Assembly (NCBI RefSeq): GCF_024166365.1
Contig: NC_064843.1
Location: 60,784,532-60,848,531 of the forward strand
Direction of reading: 5' to 3'
Origin: Elephas maximus indicus
Lineage: Eukaryota; Chordata; Mammalia; Proboscidea; Elephantidae
DNA length: 64,000 bases
Position numbers and translations under genes: made by a program. Positions 21,830-33,052 of the stretch are shown in pieces; within the stretch, counting starts at the first letter, position 1; every line of letters starts with the position of its first letter. The notes under the pieces are model-generated. The model saw only the letters and a program-made list of their open reading frames with translations. It was not told the origin of the DNA and ran no database searches.

Positions 21830-22948
21830 ATGGAATTCCCCACTAGCCTGAAACTCTCAAAACTTGAATCATTCTTTAAATCAGACTTGGTGGAAACATT
21901 TGTCTTATTACGATTTGTATTGAATTAAGTTTTATTTTACTTGAGTAGGTTAACAGAGTAAGTGGGTTAAAGACACGATATAGTTTTCATATCCCATTTT
22001 ATTTGCTAGGTCAGGAGAGGGCATTTTAGCTAGTTTAATTACATTAGTTAGGTAAATAAACTTTGCTTTTTTTGTAAAGCACTTTTTTCCTTTCTTGAAG
22101 AAGTCATCACATTCCCCGCCTCCCCCCCTCCCCCCCCCCCCGCCCCGCCATAGCTAACTCCCTATTGCATTTAAACTGTGATTACAAGGATACTTTTTAC
22201 ATGTGAATTGAGGCGCATGTCTCTCCTGCCTGGCCACCTGTATGAGTCACATTGCAGGTAAACCACTGAGTTAAGTCCCCGGAAGTCATCCAAGCTCCCA
22301 CACCTGGCAGCAGCCTGAAACCAGAAACCAGCTCTCTGGAGGGCCAATCGGGCTTTGTCTGACTTCCGCCCGCCCGCTGTGCCAGGACACCTGGGATGGC
22401 GTCTAACAGGCACTCACCCGCACTGTCCAGCTCTTTCTGGCCCAGGTCCTGAGCGCTCACGACTTGTGTTGGACAGAAACCTTAGCTTATTAATGTATTG
22501 CACAAACATTGTGTAGTGCAGTGTGTAGTACAAACGTTGGTACTTTTCTTTCGATTTCATTCATTGCCTCTGTGCATAGAGAGCCCTTCCACAGCCTCAG
22601 TCAAACAGATAGACATTTATATTCTCATTTCTGTGGCTCAGCTTTACACATTACTGTGGAAATTCATTTGTAGTCAGCCTTGGTATGTGGGTTATGAAAA
22701 ATGCAATGGCGTTCATTTTCCCTGAGTTTACCCACAGGCTCAGCATCGTGTGTTGGCTAAATCTGCCTTCCTCCAGCTTTGTGTACAAGCTCCATTTGGC
22801 AGGGCCAAGTCCCTACTCCACTCTCTGCCTTTCCTCTTTTTTTTTTTCCCCACCAAAAAATGTCTTGGCAATTCCACCCATTAATTCTTCCCATACTATT
22901 TTACTCTGGGGAATTCATTTGGAATTACTTTAGCCTAGTTGCTAATAT
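21830..22948. other. Unassigned sequence with a poly-C tract
   Basis: No repeat family or exon recognised. A C-rich run is annotated separately. The sequence from about 22150 to 22480 is moderately GC-rich with overlapping frames on the minus strand but no domain. Confidence 0.35.
22112..22147 (+). repeat. Poly-C tract
   Basis: CCCCGCC, CCCCCCCTCC and a run of about 13 C's occur in a row. As written it is a C-rich strand with the potential for i-motif or, on the other strand, G-quadruplex structure. It may also be a sequencing-error hot spot. Confidence 0.8.
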
Positions 22949-23121
22949 GGAAACCCTGGTGGCATAGTGGTTAAGTACTACAGGCTGCTAACCAGAAGGT
23001 CAGCAGTTTGAATCCACCAGGTGCTCCTTGGAAACTCTATGGGGCAGTTCTACTCTGTCCTGTAGGGTCACTATGAGTCGAAATTGACTCGACGGCAACA
23101 GGTTTGGTTTTTTGGGTTTTA
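22949..23121 (+). mobile_element. Afrotherian tRNA SINE
   Basis: Complete short-subfamily copy: GGAAACCCTGGTGGCATAGT head, GGGGCAGTTCTACTCTGTCC body, GACTCGACGGCAACAGG and a TTTGGTTTTTTGGGTTTT tail. Its tail nearly touches the next SINE. Confidence 0.95.
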
Positions 23122-23135
23122 GACACTTAGTATAG

Positions 23136-23328
23136 GGAGCCCTGGTGGTACAGTGGTTAAGTGCTCAGCTGCTGTAAGGTTGGTGGTTGAAACCCACCAG
23201 AGGCTCTGCGGGAGAAAAGACCTGGTGATCTGCTCCTATAAAGATTACAGCCTAGGAATCCCTTTGGGGCAGTTTTACCCTGCCAGGTAAGTTCTCTATG
23301 AGTAGGAATCAGCTTGACAGCACACAAC
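23136..23328 (+). mobile_element. Afrotherian tRNA SINE, long subfamily
   Basis: GGGAGCCCTGGTGGTACAGT head, then the extra segment with GATCTGCTCCTATAAAGATT, then a diverged tail ending GACAGCACACAACAAA. ACACTTA on the left and ACACTAA on the right suggest a short target-site duplication. It is more diverged than the SINE just upstream. Confidence 0.88.
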
Positions 23329-24448
23329 AAACACTAATTTTGGAAGACCAGATAGATAGTTTTTGATCCTCTTTTTCCAGTAGACTGAGAAGCTGAATTA
23401 AAGCTTGCAGACATTTATGTGTGTTTATTCAGACCACATATGTTTACTGTGTTGGGGGTACCTGGCGAAGAAGGTATGATTCCTGCCCTCAAGGACTTTC
23501 TGGCCCAGCAGGGGATACTTCCAAATACATATGCATTGTGTTTGAACTTGAAAACCCTTAATTAAAATTTTTTATTCTTTTCCTTTGCAATCGTTCTGCC
23601 CCTTGGTGATTTAGGAATCCGAATGTGAGAACGAAGACAGAGACCTCTGTCCTTTTTAAAAAGACCTTTGTCCCTCTTCCCTTTATTAAACAAATGGAGG
23701 GATCTGCGTGGGGAGGGTGGGATGGGGGGTGGGGTAAGGAGGTGGGACGGTGCCTCTGGCTCTTGGCTAGCTTGGCATTGCCAAAAGAAGCAGTGAGACC
23801 TGTCAGAAAGGTTTTCATACTCTTCCAGGCAAAGGAGGAGGTGAGGTCAGGGTGGGGAGCGAAGGTTTTCCACCTTTGGGTGGCTTTCTCAAAGGTCCGT
23901 ATCCCGGGATTGGGTGAGGTCCGATATTGGACGTGGCAGCCAGAGGCAGTGGCGCCCAGTCCTTCCCCACACTGGGCGGCCTGTCCTGGCCATCTGTCCA
24001 CTGGGCACCACACCCGTTCTCCCTGTACGCTGGCATGCCTGCCAGACAGGTGGTGCGTACTCATTATTACCGACGGTTCTTCCCTGGCACGTTCTGTACT
24101 CTAGTTACGTTCAGTATTTTTAGCTAATGTCTTTCCCTAAACAGTTTACAGGGGGGACCTTAGGCTATGCGTGTGATCTAAAACGGCACAAATAACCTCC
24201 TACTTTTTAGTGTTCGCACTAGGTGATCCCCTTCTCATCAGTGGTATTTCCTTGAGACTGGAGGTGGAGCCACTTCAAAGGGCGGGCTGAGGACTGGTCC
24301 CCAGACCCCACGCAGTTGAAGATCAGTGTGGTTGCGTATAGAAGGGGCATTTCACCGTGGCCTGGGATGTCAGAAAAAGATTTGCAAACGGCAGGGTGTC
24401 TAAGCTAAGATGGAAGGGTTAACTGGTGTTAGCTAATACTGAATGGCT
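23329..24448. other. Unassigned sequence with opposing open frames
   Basis: Frames of about 160 codons occur on both strands over the same GC-rich stretch (23558-24104). Neither shows a recognisable domain, and no good splice sites frame them. I see no support for an exon, but it is one of the longer repeat-free stretches. Confidence 0.35.
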
Positions 24449-24460
24449 GTCAGGCAGAAG

Positions 24461-24672
24461 AGGAATCCCTGGGTCGTACAAATAGTTCAGAGCTCAGCTG
24501 CTAACGGAAGGGTTGGTAGTTCGAACCCACTCAGAGGTACCTCAGAAGAAAAAAGGGCCTGTTGATCTACTTCCGAAAGGTCCCAGCTATGAAAACCATA
24601 TGGAGCGCAGTTCTACTCTGCAGCACGTGGGATCGCCATGAGTCAGAACTGATTCGACGGCAGCTGGTTTTG
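24461..24672 (+). mobile_element. Afrotherian tRNA SINE, long subfamily, perfect target-site duplication
   Basis: Head GAATCCCTGGGTCGTACAAA, extra segment GTTGATCTACTTCCGAAAGG and tail GAGTCAGAACTGATTCGACG. The 12-base repeat GTCAGGCAGAAG at 24449-24460 and 24673-24684 is exact and fixes the ends. Confidence 0.93.
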
Positions 24673-24965
24673 GTCAGGCAGAAGGATGGACGAGTGCAAA
24701 GAATGAGAAGCAAGTGGAGGAGCGTGGTGCGCTTGGGGGAAGGACACGTAGCTCATAAGCGCTCCAGCTTAGAAGCTGGGACGGAGGAAAGGTGCGGGCT
24801 GGGCTGGGAGGGAGGACTTTCAGCCCCAGGAGGGAGGGGAGAACTGTGCACCTGGGGCAGGTGGGTCAGGTTGGGTGGTGAGGGGGTGGGAGTCTGGGCA
24901 AGGAAACGTTATCAGACCAGTCCACGAACCAATGCTCTGATCCTGCAAGGAATCGTGCAGTATTT

Positions 24966-25497
24966 AAAAGTTCTATTGTGGTAAAATATATAGGTATACA
25001 ATTGTCATCTTAGCCATTTTTAAGTGTGCAATTCAGTGACGTTGATTACATTTACCACGTTGTACCACCGTGACTACTGTCCATTTCCCAGAAGTTTCCC
25101 ATCACCCCAAACAGAAACTCAGTCCTCCTTCAGCAATAATTCCCCATACTTCTCTCCCTGCAGACCCTGGTAACTGCTGGTAAAGTTTGGTCTCTACGCA
25201 TTTGCCTGCTCTAGGTATTTCATATAAGGGGGATCATACAACATTTACCCTTTTGTGTCTGACATTTCACTCAGCACAGTGTTTCCAAGGTTCATCCATG
25301 TCATAGGATGTATCAGGACTTCGTTTCTCTGAATGGCTGAATGACATTCTGTTGTGTGGCTAGATTGCATTTTGTTTATCCATATCTGTTGGTGGACACT
25401 TGGATTGTTTCCACCTCTGGCTATTGTGAATAACGCTGTGGTGAGCATTAGTGTATGCATACGATCTGGGGCCCTGCTTTCAAGTCTTTAGGTGTAT
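24966..25497 (-). mobile_element. L1 LINE 3' fragment
   Basis: Minus-strand L1 starting at its 3' end (TTCTATTGTGGTAAAATATA) and reaching into the last part of ORF2, parallel to the sequence at 690-1260 and 61300-61855. No intact frame. Confidence 0.8.
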
Positions 25498-25547
25498 ATG
25501 TGCCCTGGTCTCTGATTTAACGGGAATCTCAGGCTCTTTTGTCTGTT

Positions 25548-25830
25548 GTGGGAGATGTGGAAGGTCTCTGTCTCAGGTTGGGCGCCCCAGAAGCAGACCC
25601 TGAGATGAAGGTTCATATAAAAATGATTTATTAGGAAATGGAAGAGGAGAGGGGAGAAGGGACAGGGAGGGAAGGAAGCTGCGCAAGGATGTGGTATCAG
25701 GCAAACCCCCAGAGAGGAATTGGGCTCAGTTTCACAGGGAAGTTTGGGACACGGTGCGGGGCCCACCAGAGGAGCCAGATCAGACGCCAACTGCTGAGTG
25801 TTTATAGGCTGAGGCCAGGGGACTTTGGTT
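25548..25830 (-). mobile_element. Probable LTR-like repeat, family not recognised
   Basis: The block CCAGAAGCAGACCCTGAGAT, then TTTATTAGGAAATGG and ACAGGGAGGGAAGGAAGC, follows the pattern of a dispersed mammalian repeat whose other strand carries an AATAAA-type signal, as LTRs do. A weakly similar stretch occurs at 44345-44640. Confidence 0.35.
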
Positions 25831-26189
25831 AAGTGTTGCTCCAAGCACACTCAGCTCTCTGCAGGCAGGCAAACAAAGAGACAAGGGTGCTGCTTGGGAG
25901 TGAAATCGTGCAGGAAAATGGTGCGGGGTCTGGGGAGCAGGGATAAGGCAGAGCATCACAGCACCTGCTACGTGGAGGACGCTTGTTCTCCACTGTGCGG
26001 AAGTGGGCAAGCGGATAGTTAAAACAATGTACCTTCCTCCAGTTCTTGTGAGCTCCTGGCAGGGTGATGAGCAGGAGTGTCTTACTGACCCTCACTAGCC
26101 CATTCTGGTCACTCCTGCCCACTGGAAGACACCTTTAATGCTTCACGGGCTTATTTATTTCCTGTCCTGCTGCTGCAGATTTTTATGTG

Positions 26190-26645
26190 TTCCATTTCAT
26201 TTTTGATGATTCCGGTTTTCCTTGATTCATACTTCTTTGTACAATCCACATTCCAGTTACGAATGGATGTTTGCAGCTGTCACTTCTCATCTTGAGAAAT
26301 GAAGGTCCTGAAAGCATTACTCCATCGGTGTCATGAAAATCGACTCTACTTTGAGGAGACAGCTCTTCTCCAGTCATATTTTCAGCGCCTTCCAACCTGA
26401 GGGGCTCATCTTCCAGCATTACATCAGTCAATGTCCTGTGGTTACCCACAGGGTTTTCACTGGCTAATTTTCAGAGGTAGATTGCCAGGCCTTTCTTCCT
26501 AGTCTGTCTCAGTCTGGAAGCTCTGCTGAAACCTGTCCACCATATGTGACCTTGCTGGTATTTAAAATACAGGTAGCGTAGCTTCCAGCACCATAGCAAC
26601 ATGCAAGCCACCACAGTACAACAAACTGACAGTCGAGTACAGGAT
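26190..26645 (-). mobile_element. RTE/BovB-type LINE, 5' end only
   Basis: Read on the minus strand it starts with the RTE 5' UTR (CAGTTTGTTGTACTGTGGTG near 26620) and passes through ACAGGTTTCAGCAGAGCTTC. It then enters the N-terminal coding part, an 88-codon frame to 26183 containing MLEDEPLRLEGAENMTGEEL and SPQSRVDFHDTDGVMLSGPS. The copy at 48102 has the same order. Everything 3' of this is missing, the reverse of the usual 5' truncation. Confidence 0.82.
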
Positions 26646-26651
26646 GCCTAT

Positions 26652-28185
26652 AAATACATAAATATCCTTCTATGATTGTTGGCTTCAGGTTCCTTGAAGA
26701 GTAACTGATGAGGTTTAGGATAAGGGACATTGAGAACTGGAAACTGTTAACATCTGGAGGAGAATTTCCTAATCGTGTGTCAGGACAGAGCCACGCACAC
26801 CCTCAGTGTCCAGGCCCATCATTTGTCCAGTCCTTCCTCCATTCATGCACGCAAGTGTTGGAGTTCACATACTTCCCTTCTCCTCCACCCTTTCTGTGCC
26901 AGGGTCATCAGCACTCTCCCTGCCCCATCTCTGGTGGGTTGCACTGCCCTGCCCATTGGAAGCATAAGATGGTGGGATATGTAAATTGCGTTTCACACTA
27001 GCCAATCACAGGGAGGCTTAGAGACGAAGCATATTGTTATTAGTGAGTTGTGATTCAATGTGTAGATCCTACAGTGATAGAAGAATTCGAGCGAGAATTC
27101 AGCCATCTGCTGCTCTGTGAATGCAGCAGCTGGGGTAATGATGGAGACATAGAAGCTGGAATCACATAGTGGGTCCATAGGGAATCAGATGAGATTTTAA
27201 ACATTATAGTTCAAGGTCTCATGAGAAGGTCTCATCTGAACTCCTGAAATAAGGTGGGGAAATCAATCCCTTTTTGAGTTTTTTCTAAGCTATTTTTCAT
27301 TTTGTTTAAGAATCAAGAAACCATAGCAATAATTACAAGGGGGGAAGTTATCAGCCATGAGGATAAAAGAAATTGAATAGCACAAAAGGAGAAGGTAACA
27401 TTTTAACTACCATTTTTCCCATAAACACATTTGAACTTCTGGGTCTTAGGTTATCTTTAACATTCTAGGGGATTATGTATACGTTCCATGAGAGAAGGTG
27501 TAATCAAAGTACGGAAGGCTTTAGGGAAAGTTGCATTTAATTCTAGAGAGAAAAAGAGCCTGGTATAAGAAGTAAGAGTCATATTTCACAAGGATTATGA
27601 TGCCTTTATAAACTAAATATCGTTCTAGAAGCAGAGATAAAAATCGATAAATATAGCAATAGTTGTTGAAGGTTGACTGTACAACTAAGTGATTGAACAC
27701 TATTCAATTGAACAAAACTGCCTTTGAGGAAAAAAAATTGAGGGAGAACTGAGAAAATTGACCAATATTTGATACAATTTGATTCCAAAAAACTGTATAC
27801 ACTGTATGAAAACCTCAGCACAGAGACACAAAGAAAGCACTCAAACTGATAAAGCATAGAAATTTTTATAAACCATTTAACAGGAAATCTCTGAGAATGA
27901 ACATTGGTAAGGTAGCACAATTCCCCTTGCCCTCAATCCGGAGAAGGAAATAAGAGATCTTGCTCTTCCTTGTAGCACTGCTTTGACTCAGCCGCCACCA
28001 TGGCCTACAGTCCACTGGCCCTGCCACCTGGCCACTGTCCCTCACGTGCTTCTGTCTCAGCTCAGATTCCATGGCCATGATTATAGTGATCCTTGGCATC
28101 CACCTTAATTCTCTTGGCCTGTTTCTCTCAGGCTACCCCCTGGTTAAGACCCAGCCCTGCTCAGCACACTGCTTGTAGTCCATGT
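26652..28185. other. Unassigned sequence, AT-rich in its second half
   Basis: No repeat family or exon recognised. Open frames here have no domain. A stretch near 27960-28130 is GC-richer and reads like ordinary intron or intergenic DNA. Confidence 0.35.
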
Positions 28186-28772
28186 GTCTTAGTCTCGATT
28201 CTCTAGAGGAGCAAAACCTGTGAAATGTATATACAAGTATATAGAGAGAGATTTACTTCAGGGAAATGGCTCACAGCGTTGCAGGGGCTGGGGAATCCAA
28301 GATCTGCAGGCTTACGTCCCAGGGTTGGGGAGCTGGCGAATCCATGACTGTAGGCTTACGTCCCAGGGTTGGGGGGCTGGCGAATCCATGACTGCAGGCT
28401 TATGTCCCAGGGTTGGGGGGCTGGTGAATCCATGACTGTAGGCTTACGTCCCAGGGTTGCGGGGCTGGCGAATCCAAGATCTGCAGGCTTACGTCCCAGG
28501 GTTGGGGGGCTGGCGAATCCATGACTTCAGGCTTATGCCCCAAGAACCAGAGGTCAGGTGCCCAGAAGAGTACAGGGTATATACGTATATAGAGAGAGCA
28601 AGCTTTGCCAGAACATCCATTTATATACTGGAGGCGGCCACATCCCCAAGGAAGCTACCCTTGCAACTGATTGGCTGCTCACCTCAGATGACAAAATGGG
28701 AGGTGATTACACAGTGTCTGCCAAACCACTGAGAATCATAGCCCGGCCAAGCTGGCACATTAACCATCACGC
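28186..28772 (-). mobile_element. Solitary ERVL-type LTR (MLT2-like) with an internal minisatellite
   Basis: On the minus strand it begins GTGATGGTTAATGTGCCAGC with the following TTGGCCGGGCTATGATTCTC, the typical start of the MLT2 LTRs of ERVL. It ends near 28186 at a CTCTAGAGAATCGAGACTAA stretch, the typical 3' end. GAGAGATTTACTTCAGGGAA near 28245 corresponds to its poly-A signal region. There are no internal retroviral genes. A tandem array has expanded within it. Confidence 0.72.
28287..28545. repeat. 44/45-bp minisatellite, six units, in an ERVL LTR
   Basis: Units begin with GCTGG(C/G)GAATCCA at 28287, 28332, 28376, 28420, 28464 and 28509. Spacing is 45, 44, 44, 44 and 45. The extra base marks units carrying AAGATCTGCAGG instead of ATGACTGCAGG. 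Each unit holds GGCTTACGTCCCAGGGTTGG with few changes. The near identity suggests recent expansion. Confidence 0.95.
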
Positions 28773-28939
28773 CACGCCTCTACCAGACAGATGGGCATAC
28801 TGGGAAAGCCACAGCCACATTAAGTGTCCATGGCTGTCAGCCTCAAGGGGGTCCTATTTGGCTTTCTAGTCCAGCCACTCTCCTTCAGATCAGTCTTTGT
28901 CATACTTTTTTAAAATTACTTTTCTACATGTATAGATAT

Positions 28940-29100
28940 AACCACCTGACATTGAGCCAATTCCAGCTTGTGTGTGTCAGGGTGGGACTGTGCTCCATAG
29001 GGTTTTCAGTGACTGGTATTCTGGGAGTAGATTGCCATGCTCTCTTTCTGAGGCACCTCTGGGTGGACTTGAACCACCAACCTTTTGGTCAGCTACTGAG
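28940..29100 (-). mobile_element. Afrotherian tRNA SINE, older subfamily, head-truncated
   Basis: Body and tail are present on the minus strand (GTTCAAGTCCACCCAGAGGT, then GCAATCTACTCCCAGAATAC). The head stops at a TA-rich run at 29101-29124, which separates it from the RTE that follows. Confidence 0.82.
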
Positions 29101-29125
29101 CTATATATATATATATGTATATATC

Positions 29126-30893
29126 CCCCACATGTCTGTTAGTTTGCCATAGTATGGGGGCTTGCGTGTTGCTGTGATGCTGGAAGCGGTGCCACTTGTA
29201 TTCAGATACCAGTAGGGTGAAGCCTTCAGTTCCAGTACTCAAGGATTCTTTGGGGAAAATATTAAACAACGCAGGTAGCATCAGAAGAAGATGGAAGGAC
29301 TACACGGAGTTATTTTACCAAAAAGAATCAGTCAACATTCAACCATTTCAAGAGGTGGCACATGATCGGGAACCGATGGTACCGAAGGAGGAAGTCCAAG
29401 CTGCACTGAAGGCACTGGTGAAAAACAAGGCTCCAGGAATTGAGGAAATATAAACTGAGATATTTCAACAAACGGCTGTAGCACTGGAAGTGCTCACTCG
29501 TCTATGCCAAGATATTTGGAAGACAGCAACCGGCCCAACTGACTGGAAGAGATCCGTATTTATGCCTATTCCCAAGAAAGGTGATCCAGCCAAACGCGGA
29601 AATGATCAAACAGTATCATTAATATCACACGCAAGTAAAATTTTTCTGAAGATAATTGAAAAGCAGCTGTAGCAGTGTATAGACAGGGAACTGCCAGAAA
29701 TTCAGGCTGGCTTCAGAAGAGGATGTGGAACCAGGGATATCATTGCTGATGTCAGATGGATCCCGGCTGAAAGCAGAGAATACCAGAAGGGTGTTTACCT
29801 GTGTTTTATGGACTATGCAGAGGCGTTCGACTGTGTGAATCGTAACAAATTATGGATGACATTGCAAAGAATGGGAATTCCAGAACGCTTAATTGTGCTC
29901 AGGAGGAATCTGTACACAGATCAAGAGGCAGTTGTTCAGACAGAACAAGGGGATACTGAGTGGTTTAAAGTCAGGAAAGGTGTGTGTCAGGGTTATGTCC
30001 TTTCACCATACCTATTCAGTCTGTATGCTGAGCAAATAATCTGGGAAGCTGCACTGTATGAAGAAGAACAGGGCGTCAGGATTGGAGGAAGACTCGCTAA
30101 CAGCCTGTGTTATGCAGGTGACAGAACCTTGCTTGCTGAAAGTAAAGAGGACTTGAAGAACTTACTAATGAAGACCAAAGACCACAACCTTCACTATGGA
30201 TTACACCTCAACATAAAGAAAACAAAAACCCTCACAACTGGACCAATAAGCCATATTATGATAAAAGGAGACAAGATTGAAGTTGTCGAGGATTTCATTT
30301 TGTTTGGATCCACAATCAACAGCCATGGAGGCAGCAGTGAAGAAATCAAAAGATGTATTGCACTGGGAAAATCTGGTACAAAGAACCTCTTTAAAGTGCT
30401 GAAGAGCAAAGATATCACCTTGAAGACTAAGGTGCGCCTGACCCAAGCCATGGTATTTTCAATCGCATCATATGCATGTGAAGGCTGGATAGTGAATAAG
30501 GAAGACTGAAGAAGAATTGATGCCTTTGGATTGTGGTGTTGGCGAAGAATATTGAATATGCCATGGACTGCCAAAAGAACGAACAAATCTGTCTTGGAAG
30601 AAATACAACCAGAATGCTCCTTAGAAGCAAGGATGGCGAGACTGCGTCTCACATACTTTGGACATGTTGTCAGGAGTGATCAGTCCCTGGAGAAGGACAT
30701 CATGCTTAGTAAAGTACCAGGGTCAGCAGAAAAAAAGGAAGACCCTCAATGAGATGGGTTGACACAGTGGCCGCACCAGTGGGCTCAAGCATAACATTGG
30801 TTATAAGGATGGCGGAGGACGGGGCAGTGTTTCATTCTGTGGTACAAGGGGTTGCTGTGAGTCGGAACTGACTGGACGGCACCTAACAACAAC
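29126..30893 (+). mobile_element. RTE/BovB-type LINE with a large internal deletion
   Basis: The first 95 bases match the RTE 5' UTR (GCTTGCGTGTTGCTGTGATG). At about 29219 it jumps to the connector region before the RT, skipping roughly 1.43 kb that holds the endonuclease, judged against the copy at 47916. From there it runs to the 3' end and a CAACAACA tail. It is better preserved than the copy at 1456. Confidence 0.9.
29808..30509 (+). pseudogene. Remnant RTE reverse-transcriptase frame (233 codons)
   Basis: An open stretch covering the RT palm and thumb of an RTE LINE. It starts at the first Asp box (MDYAEAFDCVNRNKLW), passes GDTEWFKVRKGVCQGYVLSP and reaches the catalytic box at 30111-30122. 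There the usual YADD reads YAGD, so the first catalytic Asp is lost. It stops at 30507 in the sequence NKED. The rest of the protein continues in other frames to about 30750. There is no endonuclease because of the internal deletion. It is a dead transposon gene, not a host gene. Confidence 0.85.
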
Positions 30894-31048
30894 ATTACTA
30901 TAACTTTGAGCAGTGACTCCATCTCCTTTTCCCTATCCTCTCAGATCCTATCCTAAAATGCATGGGTAAACACCCTTCATTGATTTCACCACCCACTAAC
31001 GGGGCTTGCCCTGGATAATTATTTTACTTTGTTTCTTCCCTTCTCCTC

Positions 31049-31178
31049 AGAAGAATGTCCTGGAAAAATACTTCTAAAAGGTCATGGACATTGACAGCCA
31101 TGTGGAGTGCAGTTCTACTCTGAAACACATGAGTCACCATGAATCGGAATAGACTTGATGGCAACTGTCTTTTTTTTT
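31049..31178 (+). mobile_element. 5'-truncated older SINE
   Basis: The 3' part of a long-subfamily SINE: AATGTCCTGGAAAAATACTTC, GAGTGCAGTTCTACTCTGAA, then GAATCGGAATAGACTTGATG and a T-run at the end. Confidence 0.75.
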
Positions 31179-32633
31179 TTTTTCCTTCCTTTCTCAAACC
31201 TCCAACATATTTCCACCCTCTTCATTCTCAGCTGATGACCTTCTTATTTCACCGAGGAACTAGAATTAACCAGGAGAACTTAATGCCTCCCACCATAAAA
31301 CTACCAACCAGCATTCACCTGTCCCTGCATGCTTTGCTGCCTCTCCCGTAGCAATGGATAAACGTTTGTCCTCCTATCCAGGGTCAATCCCTCTGCTTAT
31401 GCAGTGGGTCCCACCTTCTTCCGTATACTGAGGGACTTAGTCCAGCAATTGTCTCCTCTCTCTCCTGAATCAACAGTTCTCTTCCCCTCTGTCTGGGTCA
31501 TTTCCACCCAGGGACAGTCAGATTGTAACATCTCCCACCTTTAGAGTCCTCCCCTGGCCCTGCAGTCCCCACCAGCTCCTACCTCTTTTTCTCCGCTTCA
31601 CTTTGCAATAAAACTCTTCAAAAGAGTGTCTGCACGTACTGTCCGCCATTCCTTTCCTTTCATCCTTTCCTAGACCCACTCCAAACCAGATTTTGCGCCC
31701 TGGACTGATCTTAAGGTCATTGGTGATCTCCTTGTCACCAAATCTAAGGGTCTATTTCTGACCCCTATCTCATGATTTACCAGCAGCGTCTGACAGTCCT
31801 TGTCCCTCTGTCTTACAAGCACTTGGCTTTCAGGACAGCACTTTCTCTTGATTTTCCTACTTCATTGGAGTTTCCTTTTTGGCCTCCTTTGCCAGCTCCT
31901 TCTCATTTCCTTGACCCTAAACATTGGTGTGCCTAGGAGCTCAGTCCTGGGATCTCTTGTCTTCCAGATTTATGCTCCCCATGGTGACCTCAGCTAGCCA
32001 GAAAACCTTAAATACCACCTAGGAGCTGATGAACGTTTCCAGAAGTGCAGACTCTATCAATGTCCAGCGGTCTTCCTGATAGAGCCACTTGCTGGTCTCT
32101 GAAATCTCAAACCGTGTCCAAACAACGTCTTACCTTCCCTGTACAAGCATCTCACCGTTTCCCCATCTCAGTAAATGGAGCCCTGTTCTTCCAGAGCCTC
32201 AGACTTGGAATCCTCCTTAACTCCCCCCAACCCCGTACCTTGCATCCAGCCCATCAGCAGATTTTGTCAGCTCTGCCTTCAAAGTATACCCAATCTGACG
32301 ACTTCTGACCATCCCCACTGCCGCCAACTCAGTCAGTCTCTCGCTTGGACTCTCTCCTGGCCTCGTAACTGAGCTCCCTGCTTTGTACCTGTCTTCCATC
32401 AGTTTTTCTCCAAATCGTGCTCACAGCCATCATTTAAAAAACCTGTCACGTGTCATTTCTTCGCTCACATCCTTCTCCCATTTCCATCTCACCTGGGGTA
32501 AAATTCATAGTCCTTCCCACGGCGCACACTGCCCTTGATGATTCGGGCTCTGCTGACCTCTCTTCCTCACCTGCCACCAGTCTGGATGCCTGTTTCCCCT
32601 GCTCTGGCTGCACCGGCCTCCTTGCTGTTGCTT

Positions 32634-32819
32634 GGCACAGTAAGCCTGCTCCCCACCAGGCCCTGGCACAGTAAACCTGCTCCCCACCAGGCCCTGGCAC
32701 AGAAAGCCTGCTCCCCACCAGGCCCTGGCACAGTAAGCCTGCTCCCCACCAGGCCCTGGCACAGTAAGTCTGCTCCCCGCCGGGCCCTGGCACAGTAAGC
32801 CTGCTCCCCGCCAGTTCCT
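32634..32819. repeat. 31-bp minisatellite, six units, in an L2
   Basis: GGCACAGTAAGCCTGCTCCC starts a unit at 32634, 32665, 32696, 32727, 32758 and 32789, exactly 31 bases apart. Units differ by one to three bases. Because 31 is not a multiple of three, the frame shifts with each unit, which creates the repetitive open frames seen on both strands here. These are not genes. Confidence 0.97.
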
Positions 32820-33052
32820 GGCACTGGCTCTTCCTTTTGCCTGGAATGTGCTCCCTCCCAATATCCACGTGACTTGCCCCCACATCCTCCAGGTTCTTCA
32901 CTCAAATGCCCCACTTCAGAGAGGGTTTTCCTGAGCACCTATGTAACATGGCCCCTCCACCCCCATGCCCTGCCTTATTGTCAAGCATTTATATCATCTG
33001 ATACACATTCTGAGCAGAGTTTTGTCTGTCTTGCCCCTCATTGCACGCTCAG

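Noticed and set aside
23558-24104. Opposing frames of about 160 codons in a repeat-poor stretch, considered as an exon
   Set aside because: No domain, no convincing splice sites, and both strands open over the same interval.
28287-28545. CRISPR-like look of regularly spaced direct repeats (also 32634-32819)
   Set aside because: Units are contiguous with no unique spacers, and the genome is mammalian.
28220-28732. Open frames with repeated GGWRIHD-like peptides
   Set aside because: Translation of the minisatellite in an ERVL LTR; no start context or domain.
32446-32938. Repeat-containing 'proteins' on both strands near the L2
   Set aside because: They are translations of the 31-bp minisatellite; the unit length is not a multiple of three, so no single repeat peptide would be kept.
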